DNA from: an uncultured Pelagibacteraceae bacterium
GTDB lineage: Bacteria > Pseudomonadota > Alphaproteobacteria > Pelagibacterales > Pelagibacteraceae
DNA length: 64,000 bases
Reading direction: 5' to 3'
NCBI GenBank assembly: GCA_902615435.1
Contig: CACMOZ010000002.1
Coordinates: 108,192-172,191 of the forward strand
Made by a program: the position numbers and the translations under genes. Below are positions 54,076 through 62,431 of the stretch, piece by piece. The notes beneath the pieces were generated by a model. It saw only the letters and a list, made by a program, of their open reading frames with translations, was not told the origin of the DNA and did no database searches. How positions within the stretch are numbered: position 1 is the stretch's first letter; each line of letters begins with the position of its first letter.

Positions 54076-55713
54076 ATGTTTGGACTTAAAGGTGTCTATT
54101 TTTATTTAGTAGCATGCCAAATAATGCTAATAAAATTTTTTAAAAAAATTTATTTTACATCTAAAAATTATAATAGATCATTAGAAACTAAAACACCTCA
54201 ACAAGTTTACTACAATCCAAATCCTTATTTGCTATCAATCATAACATCATTCGGTAAGCAATCTTTTGAAATAAGCGAGATTGATCCAAATATTTTTTGG
54301 ATTGAAGATAAAAAAAAAAATACTGAACAAATGCATAATTTCTTCTGGCTCAGTTTAATTGATAGAAAATCAGACCATGCGAAATTGAAAAAAATTATCT
54401 ACGTTTGGATTTTGAAAAATTCAAAATATAGAAAAAAAATCTGGGAGACCTCTACGTTAAGTGCTAGAGTTATAAGTTGGATTTTAAATGTAGATATTAT
54501 TTTAAAAGATAGTACATTTGATTTTCGAAAAAATTTTCTAAATTGCATCATAAGTCAGACTAATCACTTAAAAAAAAATATAAGATTTGAGAAAGACTTA
54601 TCCAAGAAAATTGAACTTTTAACAGCTGTTATTTTAACGGGACTAGTTTTTAAAGAATATGAAGACAACTATAATATTGGTATAAAGGAGTTAGAAAAGC
54701 TTGTTAAAGATTTTTTTGATGTAGATGGTTTTCCATTATCTCGTAGTCCTGATGATTTATTTTTTTTTTCAAAATATTTGATATTTTGTAAAGAAGTGAT
54801 TAAAGACAGCCAATTGTATGTACCTGAATTTTTAGAAGACATTATAGAAAAAAATTTAAGTTGTATTAATTTTATCAAAACACCCGATGAACAGCTTCCA
54901 TTATTTAATGGTGCTACATGTATTAAATTAGATCAAATTGAAAAATATTTAGAGAGTTTAAAACTTAGTAATAGAAATCACAGTTTAGGTGGATTGTTTA
55001 AAATAAAGCATAAAAATCATTTCATAATAATAGATATTGATAGACCTCCTGAAAAAAAATTTTCAAAATCATATCAGTCGGGTCCTCTTTCCTTTGAGTA
55101 TTTTTTAGATGGAATAAAAATAATATCAAACTCCGGATTTGGTAAACAAATCTCAAAAAAAGCAGAGTTGCTTAGTCGGCTAACTGCGTGCCAATCAACC
55201 TTAACCATTAATGATACTTCGATAACAAAATTTGAAAAAAGTGAAATGATAAATAAAGTTTTCGGCAACTCAATTAAAAACACCTTCAAATCTTTTGATT
55301 TTAATTCAAAAAATGAAGATGATGTTGTAGGATGTTCTGTTTCTAATAATGGATATGAAAAAAATTTTGGCTGCATTCACCGAAGAGAGATTTATGTAGA
55401 TAAGCAGAAAAATTACCTTAAAGGTGTAGATCATATCTATAAAGCTAAGGATGGTTACCCGATAAGATATGCCTTTAGGTTTCATATTAATCCAGAACTA
55501 AACGTAGTAAAAACTATGAGTGGAAATAGTGTTTTAATTCAAATTTCTAAAAATAAATCCTTACTCTTCACAATTAATAATGAAAATTTAGAGATTCATA
55601 AAAGTATATTTTTAGGTGAAAAAAAAATAATAGATAGTAATTGTATCTTAATCAGTGGTAATTTAGTTAATAAAAATAAAATTTTCAGCTGGGAAATAAA
55701 AAAAAACATTTAA
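54076..55713 (+). CDS. heparinase II/III family protein
   Basis: This 545-residue protein has an N-terminal helical toroid region and a C-terminal beta domain. GGLFKIKHKNHFIIIDID near residue 309 and GPLSFEYFLDGIKIISNSG near residue 336 correspond to the heparinase II/III-like sandwich. No signal peptide is obvious. The family lyses or binds uronate-rich glycans, but members in this rpe-purH slot of alphaproteobacteria have no established function. It is 3 bp from rpe and 2 bp from purH. Confidence 0.8.
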   Translation: MFGLKGVYFYLVACQIMLIKFFKKIYFTSKNYNRSLETKTPQQVYYNPNPYLLSIITSFGKQSFEISEIDPNIFWIEDKKKNTEQMHNFFWLSLIDRKSDHAKLKKIIYVWILKNSKYRKKIWETSTLSARVISWILNVDIILKDSTFDFRKNFLNCIISQTNHLKKNIRFEKDLSKKIELLTAVILTGLVFKEYEDNYNIGIKELEKLVKDFFDVDGFPLSRSPDDLFFFSKYLIFCKEVIKDSQLYVPEFLEDIIEKNLSCINFIKTPDEQLPLFNGATCIKLDQIEKYLESLKLSNRNHSLGGLFKIKHKNHFIIIDIDRPPEKKFSKSYQSGPLSFEYFLDGIKIISNSGFGKQISKKAELLSRLTACQSTLTINDTSITKFEKSEMINKVFGNSIKNTFKSFDFNSKNEDDVVGCSVSNNGYEKNFGCIHRREIYVDKQKNYLKGVDHIYKAKDGYPIRYAFRFHINPELNVVKTMSGNSVLIQISKNKSLLFTINNENLEIHKSIFLGEKKIIDSNCILISGNLVNKNKIFSWEIKKNI

Positions 55714-55715
55714 TA

Positions 55716-57266
55716 ATGAATTTAAAAGTCAAAAACGCTCTTATATCTGTTTCAAATAAAGAAAATTTATTTTCGCTTCTTAAGACTTTTAAAAAATTTA
55801 ATATTAATATTATAAGTTCTGGTGGAACCTATGCAGCTATTAAAAAACTAGGTTTTAAGTGCACTGAGTTATCTAAATACACCGGTTTTAAAGAGATGTT
55901 AGATGGAAGAGTTAAGACACTTCATCCTAAAATACACGCAGGTATTCTTCATGATAGACAAAATAAAAAACATAAAAGTGAAATGTCTAAACAAAATTTT
56001 CCATCGATTGATCTTATTATTGTTAACTTTTATCCATTTCAAAAAATTGTTTTGAATACTAAGAGTCCAAAAGAGATAATAGAGAATATAGATATAGGCG
56101 GTCCAACAATGGTTAGAGCTGCTGCAAAGAATTTTAAAAACGTTACTATTGTTACCAATGTAAGCGACTATAGCTTGCTGGTTAAGGAATTAAAAACTTT
56201 TAATGGAAAAACATCTCTAAAATTTAGAGAACTTATGTCTTCAAAAGCTTTTGGTTTAACAGCCTACTATGATGCCATGATTGCTAATTGGTTTAATAAA
56301 AAACTAAATATTAAATTTCCAGAAAGAAAAACGATCTTTGGAAGAAAATTTCAAAACTTGAGATACGGTGAAAATCCTCATCAACAAAGCTCTATATATA
56401 TAAATGACTACGATGATAAAAATTTAAAATTTGACCAAATACATGGAAAAGAATTAAGTTTTAATAATTACAATGATATGTTTGCATCATTAATTATCTT
56501 AAACTCACTAAAAAAGAATTCTGGAACTGTCATAATTAAACATGCTAATCCATGCGGTGTTTCTGAAAATAAAGTCCCATTTCTCTCTTTTAAGAATGCT
56601 TATGCATCTGATCCTATAAGTGCTTTTGGAGGAGTCATCGCTTGTAATTATAAAATCAATAGAAAAATTGCAAATGAAATTAGGAAAAATTTCTTGGAGG
56701 TCATTCTTGCTAAAGGTTTCGATAAAGAGTCTCTTAAAATATTAAGATCAAAAAAAAATTTGCGTATTATAGATATATCTAATTTTAAAATGGAAAACCT
56801 TACATCTATAAAATCTTTTGATGGTTCTTTCTTAGTACAAACTAAAGATAATATTGTAATAGATAAAAAAAAATTAAAGTGTGTTACTAAATTGAAACCC
56901 ACTAAAAAAGAGTTAGCAGAAATTCAATTTGCTTTTAATATTTGTAAACATGTTAAATCTAATGCAATTGTACTGTGTAATGATTTCTCAACAATAGGTA
57001 TTGGAGCAGGTCAGCCTAGTAGGCTAGACAGTTGTAAAATCGCAGTACAAAAAGCTAAAAGATTTCAATCCTCAAAAATTAAATATTCTATAGCAGCGTC
57101 TGATGCTTTTTTTCCATTTGCTGATGGTATTAATACTCTTATTAGAGCTGGTGTAAAAGTAATTGTTCAACCTGGTGGATCAATTAGGGATCAGGAAGTT
57201 ATAAATGCTGCAAATAAAGCTAAAATTAAAATGATTTTTACTGGTATAAGGCATTTTAATCATTAG
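55716..57266 (+). CDS. purH: bifunctional AICAR transformylase/IMP cyclohydrolase
   Basis: This 516-residue enzyme performs the last two steps of IMP synthesis. The N-terminal cyclohydrolase domain shows IISSGGTYAAIKKLG near residue 33 and VKTLHPKIHAGIL near residue 67. The C-terminal transformylase shows IIKHANPCGVSE near residue 271, SDAFFPFADGI and the IVQPGGSIRDQEVI loop. It ends with a 4-nt overlap against the convergent phhB. Confidence 0.96.
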   Translation: MNLKVKNALISVSNKENLFSLLKTFKKFNINIISSGGTYAAIKKLGFKCTELSKYTGFKEMLDGRVKTLHPKIHAGILHDRQNKKHKSEMSKQNFPSIDLIIVNFYPFQKIVLNTKSPKEIIENIDIGGPTMVRAAAKNFKNVTIVTNVSDYSLLVKELKTFNGKTSLKFRELMSSKAFGLTAYYDAMIANWFNKKLNIKFPERKTIFGRKFQNLRYGENPHQQSSIYINDYDDKNLKFDQIHGKELSFNNYNDMFASLIILNSLKKNSGTVIIKHANPCGVSENKVPFLSFKNAYASDPISAFGGVIACNYKINRKIANEIRKNFLEVILAKGFDKESLKILRSKKNLRIIDISNFKMENLTSIKSFDGSFLVQTKDNIVIDKKKLKCVTKLKPTKKELAEIQFAFNICKHVKSNAIVLCNDFSTIGIGAGQPSRLDSCKIAVQKAKRFQSSKIKYSIAASDAFFPFADGINTLIRAGVKVIVQPGGSIRDQEVINAANKAKIKMIFTGIRHFNH

Positions 57267-57601
57267 ATAATTTTATCTATTTTCGCTGCTAAGACAAAAT
57301 CACTTTCCGCTAACCCTTTAATAGCATGAGTAAAAATTTTTATCTCACAATAGCCCCAACCGAAGAGAATATCTGGATGATGTTTTTCCTCCTCAGCTAT
57401 ATAAGCAACTTTATTCACGAAATTCTGACTTTCTACAAAATTTTTAAATTTAAAATTCTTAGTTAAATAAAAATTTTTATCGTTGTTGCTTTTTACTTCC
57501 CAACCGTCAACTTTTTTCAGATACTTATGTATTTCGCTTGTACTAAATGGAGGAATATTTCCCTCGCATGGAACACACTTTTTATTACTTAATTCACTCA
57601 T
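57263..57601 (-). CDS. phhB: pterin-4a-carbinolamine dehydratase
   Basis: About 112 residues from ATG 57601 (MSELSNKKCVPCEG). The conserved core is DGWEV near residue 31, followed by the active-site EEEKHHPDILFGWG near residue 70. A longer in-frame start at 57667 would translate the tRNA-Gly gene and is rejected. The start codon lies 6 bp after the 3' end of the tRNA, so the mRNA is probably released by tRNA processing. The enzyme recycles tetrahydrobiopterin or acts as a DCoH-like folate-related protein; no phenylalanine hydroxylase is in the window. Confidence 0.88.
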   Translation of the reverse strand: MSELSNKKCVPCEGNIPPFSTSEIHKYLKKVDGWEVKSNNDKNFYLTKNFKFKNFVESQNFVNKVAYIAEEEKHHPDILFGWGYCEIKIFTHAIKGLAESDFVLAAKIDKII

Positions 57602-57606
57602 AAATT

Positions 57607-57681
57607 TGGAGCGGGCAAAGGGGCTCGAACCCTCGACCTTCTCGTTGGCAACGAGACGCTCTACCACTGAGCTATGCCCGC
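57607..57681 (-). tRNA. tRNA-Gly (GCC)
   Basis: The minus strand gives a full cloverleaf. The acceptor pairs GCGGGCA with TGCCCGC. The D-arm is GCTCAGTGGTAGAGC. The anticodon arm CTCGTTGCCAACGAG carries a GCC anticodon, and the T-arm contains GGTTCGAGCC. The discriminator U and CCA are encoded (57607-57610). The 5' end is at 57681. Confidence 0.96.
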
Positions 57682-57690
57682 TTTAAAATT

Positions 57691-57720
57691 ATTATAATAT
57701 ACGTCACAACGAGTGGTCAA
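57691..57720 (-). promoter_or_regulatory. promoter of tRNA-Gly and phhB
   Basis: On the minus strand TTGACC (57715-57720) and TATAAT (57691-57696) are separated by 18 bp. The -10 box ends 9 nt before the mature tRNA 5' end, so the primary transcript has almost no leader. Confidence 0.75.
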
Positions 57721-57760
57721 CCATTATAAAATGCCGCTATCGGTAAATTGATTTTTTTTA

Positions 57761-57766
57761 TATAAT
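57761..57766 (+). promoter_or_regulatory. -10 box of the LON-domain gene
   Basis: TATAAT at 57761-57766 with 6 nt to the ATG at 57773, the same geometry as rpe and hemC. No clear -35 box. Confidence 0.55.
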
Positions 57767-57772
57767 CAAATT

Positions 57773-58390
57773 ATGAAAAATTTTCCTAAAACCATTCCAA
57801 TCTTTCCTCTAAATGGTGTGATATATTTTCCTAAAACAAATCTGCCTTTGAACATATTTGAAAAACGATATCTAAATCTGGTCAATGATGCTTATGTTAA
57901 AGATAAATTGATGGGAATGGTTCAGTCTAAAAAGGAAGAAAAAGGTGTTTATCATGTTGGATGTTTGGGAAAAATTAGTGATTACCAAAAAAGCCCGGAT
58001 GGGCGTATTTTGATAAATTTAACTGGTATCTCTAGATTTAAAATTTTAGAAGAAATTTCTAACGATAAATTATATCGAGAATTTAAAGTTGATTATGAAA
58101 AATTTGATATAGATCTTAAAGAAGACCTCAAAGAGGTTAACTCTGATTCTTTGATGCAAAAAGCTAAAATTTTTTTTAAGAGAAATGGTCTTTTGCTCAA
58201 CTGGAAAGAATTTGAAAAACTTGATCAAATACAAAAAATAAATACTTTGGCTATGATTTCGCCAGTAACAAATGAGGAAAAGCAAAAATTGCTAGAGGCG
58301 ATATCCACTAAAGATAAAGTGGACACACTTGAAAGTATAATTAGCTTTTATTTACACGAAACTGGTTTAAACAACCAGACGATACAATAA
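57773..58390 (+). CDS. LON N-terminal (substrate-binding) domain protein
   Basis: This 205-residue stand-alone LON domain has IPIFPLNGVIYFPKTNLPLN at residues 9-28, FEKRYLNLVNDA, and GCLGKISDYQKSPDGRILI near residue 63. It lacks the AAA and protease domains of Lon. Such proteins are widespread in alphaproteobacteria with no settled role. It is convergent with rho, with 2 bp between stops. Confidence 0.88.
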   Translation: MKNFPKTIPIFPLNGVIYFPKTNLPLNIFEKRYLNLVNDAYVKDKLMGMVQSKKEEKGVYHVGCLGKISDYQKSPDGRILINLTGISRFKILEEISNDKLYREFKVDYEKFDIDLKEDLKEVNSDSLMQKAKIFFKRNGLLLNWKEFEKLDQIQKINTLAMISPVTNEEKQKLLEAISTKDKVDTLESIISFYLHETGLNNQTIQ

Positions 58391-58392
58391 GA

Positions 58393-59667
58393 TTAATTTG
58401 CAGACTTGTTCATGGAGTCAAAGAAATCTGCATTATTTTTAGTGTTTTTTAATTTTGCAATTAAAAATTCTATTCCATCCATTGTTCCCATTGGACTTAT
58501 AATTCTTCTTAATACGTTCATTTTAGAAAGGTCGTCTTTTTCAAACAACAACTCTTCTCTTCTTGTACCAGATCTTGTAATATCTAATGCTGGATAAATT
58601 CTCTTGTCGGCAACTTTTCTGTCAAGAATTAATTCTGAATTACCAGTCCCTTTAAATTCCTCAAAAATAACTTCATCCATTCTACTTCCCGTATCAATTA
58701 GAGCAGTTGAAATAATAGTTAAAGAACCACCTTCTTCAACATTTCGAGCTGCACCAAAGAACCTCTTTGGTCTTTGTAAGGCGTTAGCATCTACACCTCC
58801 AGTTAAAACTTTTCCTGAACTTGGGATAACAGCGTTATAAGCTCTTCCTAATCTCGTTATAGAGTCCAATAAAATCACTACATCTTTCTTATGTTCAACT
58901 AATCTTTTTGCTTTCTCTATAACCATTTCAGCAACAGCAACGTGTCTGGAAGCTGGTTCATCAAAAGTAGATGCTACAACTTCACCTTTTACAGATCTTT
59001 GCATATCTGTTACTTCCTCTGGTCTTTCGTCAATTAATAAAACCATTAAATAACATTCAGGATGATTTGCAGTAATAGACTGAGCAATATTCTGCAATAT
59101 AATAGTCTTACCAGCCCTAGGGGGTGAAACTATAAGAGATCTTTGACCTTTACCTATAGGGCTAACTAAATCAATTAGCCTTGCTGTATTGTCTGGTTTC
59201 TTTTCAACTTTAGTTACTTCTACTTCTAATTTAATTCTTTCATTCGGATATAGCGGTGTTAAATTATCAAAAGCTATTTTATTTTTTCCTTTTTCTGGCT
59301 CATCAAAGTTTATCTTATTTACTTTTAAAAGAGCAAAATACCTTTCCGCATCTTTTGGACCTCTTATTTCTCCTTCAACTGAGTCACCAGTACGTAATCC
59401 AAATCTTCTTATCTGGCTTGGACTTACATAAATATCGTCAGGTCCTGGTAAATAGTTGGACTCGATAGCTCTTAAAAAACCAAAGCCATCTTGTAGTACT
59501 TCTAAAACACCTGTTGCTGTGATTTGCTCATTTTTTTCAGCCAATTTCTTTAAAATAGCAAATAATATTTCTTGTTTTCTTAATGTACTTGGATTTTCAA
59601 TACCAAGTTTCTCAGCTTCGTTAATTAGCTCTGCAGGGTTTTTTTGCTTTAATTGTTGTAAATTCAT
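58393..59667 (-). CDS. rho: transcription termination factor Rho
   Basis: This 424-residue hexameric RNA helicase has an N-terminal helical region, an RNA-binding cold-shock-like domain ([15 protein letters not shown] near residue 57), and the ATPase with [18 protein letters not shown] near residue 172. Also visible are [24 protein letters not shown] and the RNA-contacting [20 protein letters not shown]. The order hemE-hemH-hemJ-rho beside the replication origin is seen in other alphaproteobacteria. Confidence 0.97.
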   Translation of the reverse strand: MNLQQLKQKNPAELINEAEKLGIENPSTLRKQEILFAILKKLAEKNEQITATGVLEVLQDGFGFLRAIESNYLPGPDDIYVSPSQIRRFGLRTGDSVEGEIRGPKDAERYFALLKVNKINFDEPEKGKNKIAFDNLTPLYPNERIKLEVEVTKVEKKPDNTARLIDLVSPIGKGQRSLIVSPPRAGKTIILQNIAQSITANHPECYLMVLLIDERPEEVTDMQRSVKGEVVASTFDEPASRHVAVAEMVIEKAKRLVEHKKDVVILLDSITRLGRAYNAVIPSSGKVLTGGVDANALQRPKRFFGAARNVEEGGSLTIISTALIDTGSRMDEVIFEEFKGTGNSELILDRKVADKRIYPALDITRSGTRREELLFEKDDLSKMNVLRRIISPMGTMDGIEFLIAKLKNTKNNADFFDSMNKSAN

Positions 59668-59730
59668 GGAATTGTTTTGATTATTAGGAAAGTGTTAAAA
59701 ATATATGACTTTTTAAAAAAAATTCAAGTC

Positions 59731-60165
59731 TTATAATTGGGGCTTAAAAACTACAACAAATACAACAACAATTAGTATAATTGTAGGCACCTCATTAATT
59801 ATTCTATAAAATTTGGAAGAGTTATTGTTATCATCCATAGCAAAATTTCTTAAATACTTTCCAAGTAAAAAATGATAATAAGTTAAAATTAATACAGCAA
59901 AAATTTTTATCTGCATCCAAAGTTCATAAAATATCTCAAAGCCAAGGCTCTTTATTAATAAAATTCCAAAAAGCCATGAGAGCAGCATTGCTGGCATCAT
60001 TATATAGTTATAAAGTTTTCTTTCCATAATTTTAAAAACATTTTTTTGAGATACCTCTGTGGTCTCTGAGTGATATACAAATATTCTTGGTAAATATAAT
60101 AATCCTGCCATCCAAGAGATAATAGCTATTAAATGTAAAGATTTAAATAGAAGGTATAAATTCAT
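59731..60165 (-). CDS. hemJ: protoporphyrinogen oxidase HemJ
   Basis: This 144-residue protein has four spans and the HemJ signature LLFKSLHLIAIISWMAGLLY-type N-terminus: SLHLIAIISWMAGLLYLPR near residue 9, followed by FVYHSE near residue 29. Conserved His and a Lys/Tyr-rich loop (MQIKIFAVLILTYYHFLLG) are present. It catalyses the penultimate heme step in bacteria lacking HemG/HemY and lies 1 bp from hemH. Confidence 0.9.
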   Translation of the reverse strand: MNLYLLFKSLHLIAIISWMAGLLYLPRIFVYHSETTEVSQKNVFKIMERKLYNYIMMPAMLLSWLFGILLIKSLGFEIFYELWMQIKIFAVLILTYYHFLLGKYLRNFAMDDNNNSSKFYRIINEVPTIILIVVVFVVVFKPQL

Positions 60166-60166
60166 T

Positions 60167-61156
60167 TTAAATGTATTTTTTTACAAGTTTTTCAAATAGG
60201 TTTATATGATCCTCGCTGTCATTAAGACAAGGCACTAAATCAAAATTTTTTCCACCATTGTCTAAAAAACTCTCTCTCCCTTGAATATTAATTTCTTCCA
60301 AAGTTTCAACACAATCTGAAGCGAAGCCTGGACAAATTACTAATAAATTTTTAACCCCTTTCTTAGGTAAATTTTCCAAAGTTTTATCAGTATATGGTGT
60401 TAGCCATTCTTGAGGGCCAAATCTAGATTGAAAAGTAGTTTGAATATCAAATGATGTGTATTTTTCTTTCATTAGCCTAGTAGTTTTCTGACAATAACAA
60501 TGATACGGGTCACCTTTATCAAAATATTTTTTAGGAATTCCATGATAAGAGGCGATAATTAAGTCTGGTTTCCAATTAATTGTTTTAACTTTTGTCTCAA
60601 TACTTTTTACAAGTGCATTAATGTACAGATCTTCACTCTCATAATGTGGTATAATTTGTAAACTAGGTTGCCATCTCATCTTCATAAAAGTTCTGTAAAC
60701 TTCATCACAAACAGTTGCTGTGGTGGCTGCGGCGTATTGGGGATATAAAGGCAAAATAATTATATTTTCACATCCTAATTCATGAAGTTCTCTTAATTTT
60801 AATTTAATACTTGGATTTCCGTACCTCATAGCAAAATCAATAATTAAATTTTCTTTTCCAATTTTATTGTTAAGTTTCGCTGACTGACTTCTTGTGAAAT
60901 ATAATAATGGAGATTCATTTGTGTCTTTTCTCCATATTTTTTTATAAGCATGAGCAGTTTTGGATGGTCTTAAAGTAAGAATGAATAAATTGAGTATAAT
61001 TTGCCATAGGATTGGGTTAACTTCTATTACTCTTCTGTCGGACAAAAATTCTTTTAGATACTTTCTTATATCCCACCAGCTAGTTGAGTCTGGTGTACCT
61101 AAATTTATTAATAAAATTCCTGTTTTACCAAAATTTACCCTTGGGTGATCTTTCAT
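60167..61156 (-). CDS. hemH: ferrochelatase
   Basis: This 329-residue enzyme inserts iron into protoporphyrin IX. It has LLINLGTPDSTS near residue 15, FLSDRRVIEVNP near residue 37, LPLYPQYAAATT near residue 133, and the metal-binding His in ASYHGIPKKYFDKGDPY near residue 205, followed by TFQSRFGPQEWLTPYT. It starts 1 bp after hemE ends. Confidence 0.96.
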   Translation of the reverse strand: MKDHPRVNFGKTGILLINLGTPDSTSWWDIRKYLKEFLSDRRVIEVNPILWQIILNLFILTLRPSKTAHAYKKIWRKDTNESPLLYFTRSQSAKLNNKIGKENLIIDFAMRYGNPSIKLKLRELHELGCENIIILPLYPQYAAATTATVCDEVYRTFMKMRWQPSLQIIPHYESEDLYINALVKSIETKVKTINWKPDLIIASYHGIPKKYFDKGDPYHCYCQKTTRLMKEKYTSFDIQTTFQSRFGPQEWLTPYTDKTLENLPKKGVKNLLVICPGFASDCVETLEEINIQGRESFLDNGGKNFDLVPCLNDSEDHINLFEKLVKKYI

Positions 61157-61157
61157 T

Positions 61158-62162
61158 TTAATACTCCCTATAAAACTTAATCAATTTTTCGACTTTAACC
61201 GGGTCTGTCTCAGGAAGCAAACCATGACCTAAATTAAATACATAAGGTGATTTTTTAAATGTATCTAAATACTTTTCGGCTCTTTTAAAGATCTCTTTTT
61301 CTGAAGATAATAATGCATTTGGGCTTAAACCGCCTTGCAATACAACATTTTTAAGATTTTCTTTTGCCCATATAGGATTAATATCGTAATCAAGATTTAA
61401 TCCATTCGGCTTAACCAAATTATTAAATTCTTTGTAGTTTTCACTTATCCCTTTTGGAAAACATATAACAGGTATTTTCTTATTTTTACAAAAATCAACA
61501 AGTTTTAAATTTGGGATGTAACAATAGTCTTGTAAATTTTCGGGTGTTATTAAACCGGCCCAAGAGTCAAAAATTTGTACAACATTTGCTCCAGCGGCAA
61601 TTTGGTTTTCAATGTGAAGGCAAAGATAATCGTGTAAGTTATCTAAAATTAGATTTACCTCAAATTCTTTTTTTTTTAATATCTCATAATCTACTTGGTT
61701 TTTACCAATTTTAGACCCCAGCATATAAATGAGTAATGTCCATGGAGCTCCAATAAAAGCTATTAATGATTTTTCCTTTTCAAGCTTTTCTCTAGTGTTT
61801 TTTATTGCTTTATAAACAGGTTGTAATTTTTGAGAGAATTTATTTTTGTTATTGTTTAAAAAATTTTCAATTTTAAATTCTTCTAATTTAGGTCCATGGT
61901 CTTTAATAAATTCTACTTTTTGACCTAGCGCATACGGAACCATGAGTATATCTGAAAAGATAATAGCTGAATCTAAGTTAAACCTTTTAATTGGTTGAAG
62001 TGTAATTTCAGAACTTAAATCACTATTTAGGCAGAGCTGAATAAAATCTTTATTTTGAGATCTAATTTCTCTAAATTCAGGTAAATATCTACCTGCTTGT
62101 CTCATAAACCAGACAGATTTACAAACCTTTTTATTTATTAATATTTCTTCAAGATCACTCAT
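61158..62162 (-). CDS. hemE: uroporphyrinogen decarboxylase
   Basis: This 334-residue enzyme makes coproporphyrinogen III. It has VWFMRQAGRYLPEFREIR near residue 17, IIFSDILMVPYALGQ near residue 68, GAPWTLLIYMLG near residue 139, VQIFDSWAGLI near residue 195 and FNLGHGLLPETDP near the C-terminus. It is the first gene of hemE-hemH-hemJ-rho and reads away from the predicted origin. Confidence 0.96.
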   Translation of the reverse strand: MSDLEEILINKKVCKSVWFMRQAGRYLPEFREIRSQNKDFIQLCLNSDLSSEITLQPIKRFNLDSAIIFSDILMVPYALGQKVEFIKDHGPKLEEFKIENFLNNNKNKFSQKLQPVYKAIKNTREKLEKEKSLIAFIGAPWTLLIYMLGSKIGKNQVDYEILKKKEFEVNLILDNLHDYLCLHIENQIAAGANVVQIFDSWAGLITPENLQDYCYIPNLKLVDFCKNKKIPVICFPKGISENYKEFNNLVKPNGLNLDYDINPIWAKENLKNVVLQGGLSPNALLSSEKEIFKRAEKYLDTFKKSPYVFNLGHGLLPETDPVKVEKLIKFYREY

Positions 62163-62264
62163 AAAAGTAATTTAGTTTTAAGAATAGTATATATATTAGG
62201 TCTTGTTAGTTAGTTATATAACGATTTCTACAACTTTTATACATTTTGAAGTTAATAAGTTTCC

Positions 62265-62278
62265 TTAATTTTACTTAA
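62265..62278. repeat. TTAA pair with 10-bp spacing in the origin region
   Basis: TTAA at 62265-62268 and 62275-62278, within the tandem CTTAATTTTA repeat. Confidence 0.6.
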
Positions 62279-62320
62279 TTTTCTGTTTTTATTTATTTTA
62301 TAAACATTAAAAAAACATTA

Positions 62321-62329
62321 TTATCAACA
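62321..62329 (+). other. DnaA-box-like sequence TTATCAACA
   Basis: One mismatch from the E. coli consensus TTATCCACA. Related TTATAAACA (62298-62306) and TTATTAACA (62418-62426), each with two mismatches, lie in the same orientation. Confidence 0.55.
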
Positions 62330-62342
62330 ATCAATAAAATGT

Positions 62343-62366
62343 TTAAGTAATGTTAATTAATGTTAA
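62343..62366. repeat. tandem 10-bp repeat TAATGTTAAT with phased TTAA
   Basis: TTAA occurs at 62343-62346, 62353-62356 and 62363-62366, exactly one helical turn apart. Perfect tandem copies of TAATGTTAAT lie at 62348-62357 and 62358-62367. This is a plausible unwinding or protein-binding element next to the DnaA-like box. Confidence 0.65.
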
Positions 62367-62431
62367 TTGTTTTTTTTAAATTAAATGAAATATGTAAAAA
62401 ATAAATTCATTAATACTTTATTAACATAGAT

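Larger units (their letters stand above)
62163..62431. other. oriC: predicted chromosomal replication origin (hemE/DUF299 intergenic region)
   Basis: This 269-bp non-coding, extremely AT-rich gap lies between hemE (minus) and the DUF299 gene (plus). The homologous interval (hemE-RP001) is the origin in Caulobacter crescentus and the proposed origin in Rickettsia. It holds three TTATNAACA sequences resembling degenerate DnaA boxes (62298-62306, 62321-62329, 62418-62426) and helically phased TTAA repeats. Genes on both sides are transcribed away from it. Confidence 0.72.

Noticed and set aside
57602-57667. N-terminal extension of the carbinolamine dehydratase starting MVERLVANEKVEG
   Set aside because: These codons are the antisense-free reading of the tRNA-Gly gene itself; the downstream ATG at 57601 gives the normal family N-terminus.
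62329-62341. IHF-like site AATCAA-N4-ATG overlapping the DnaA-like box
   Set aside because: It misses the TTR half of the consensus; too weak to call.
62410-62424. TTAA-N7-TTAA, a CtrA-like site before the DUF299 gene
   Set aside because: In sequence this AT-rich such a pair is expected by chance fairly often, and only one copy is present.
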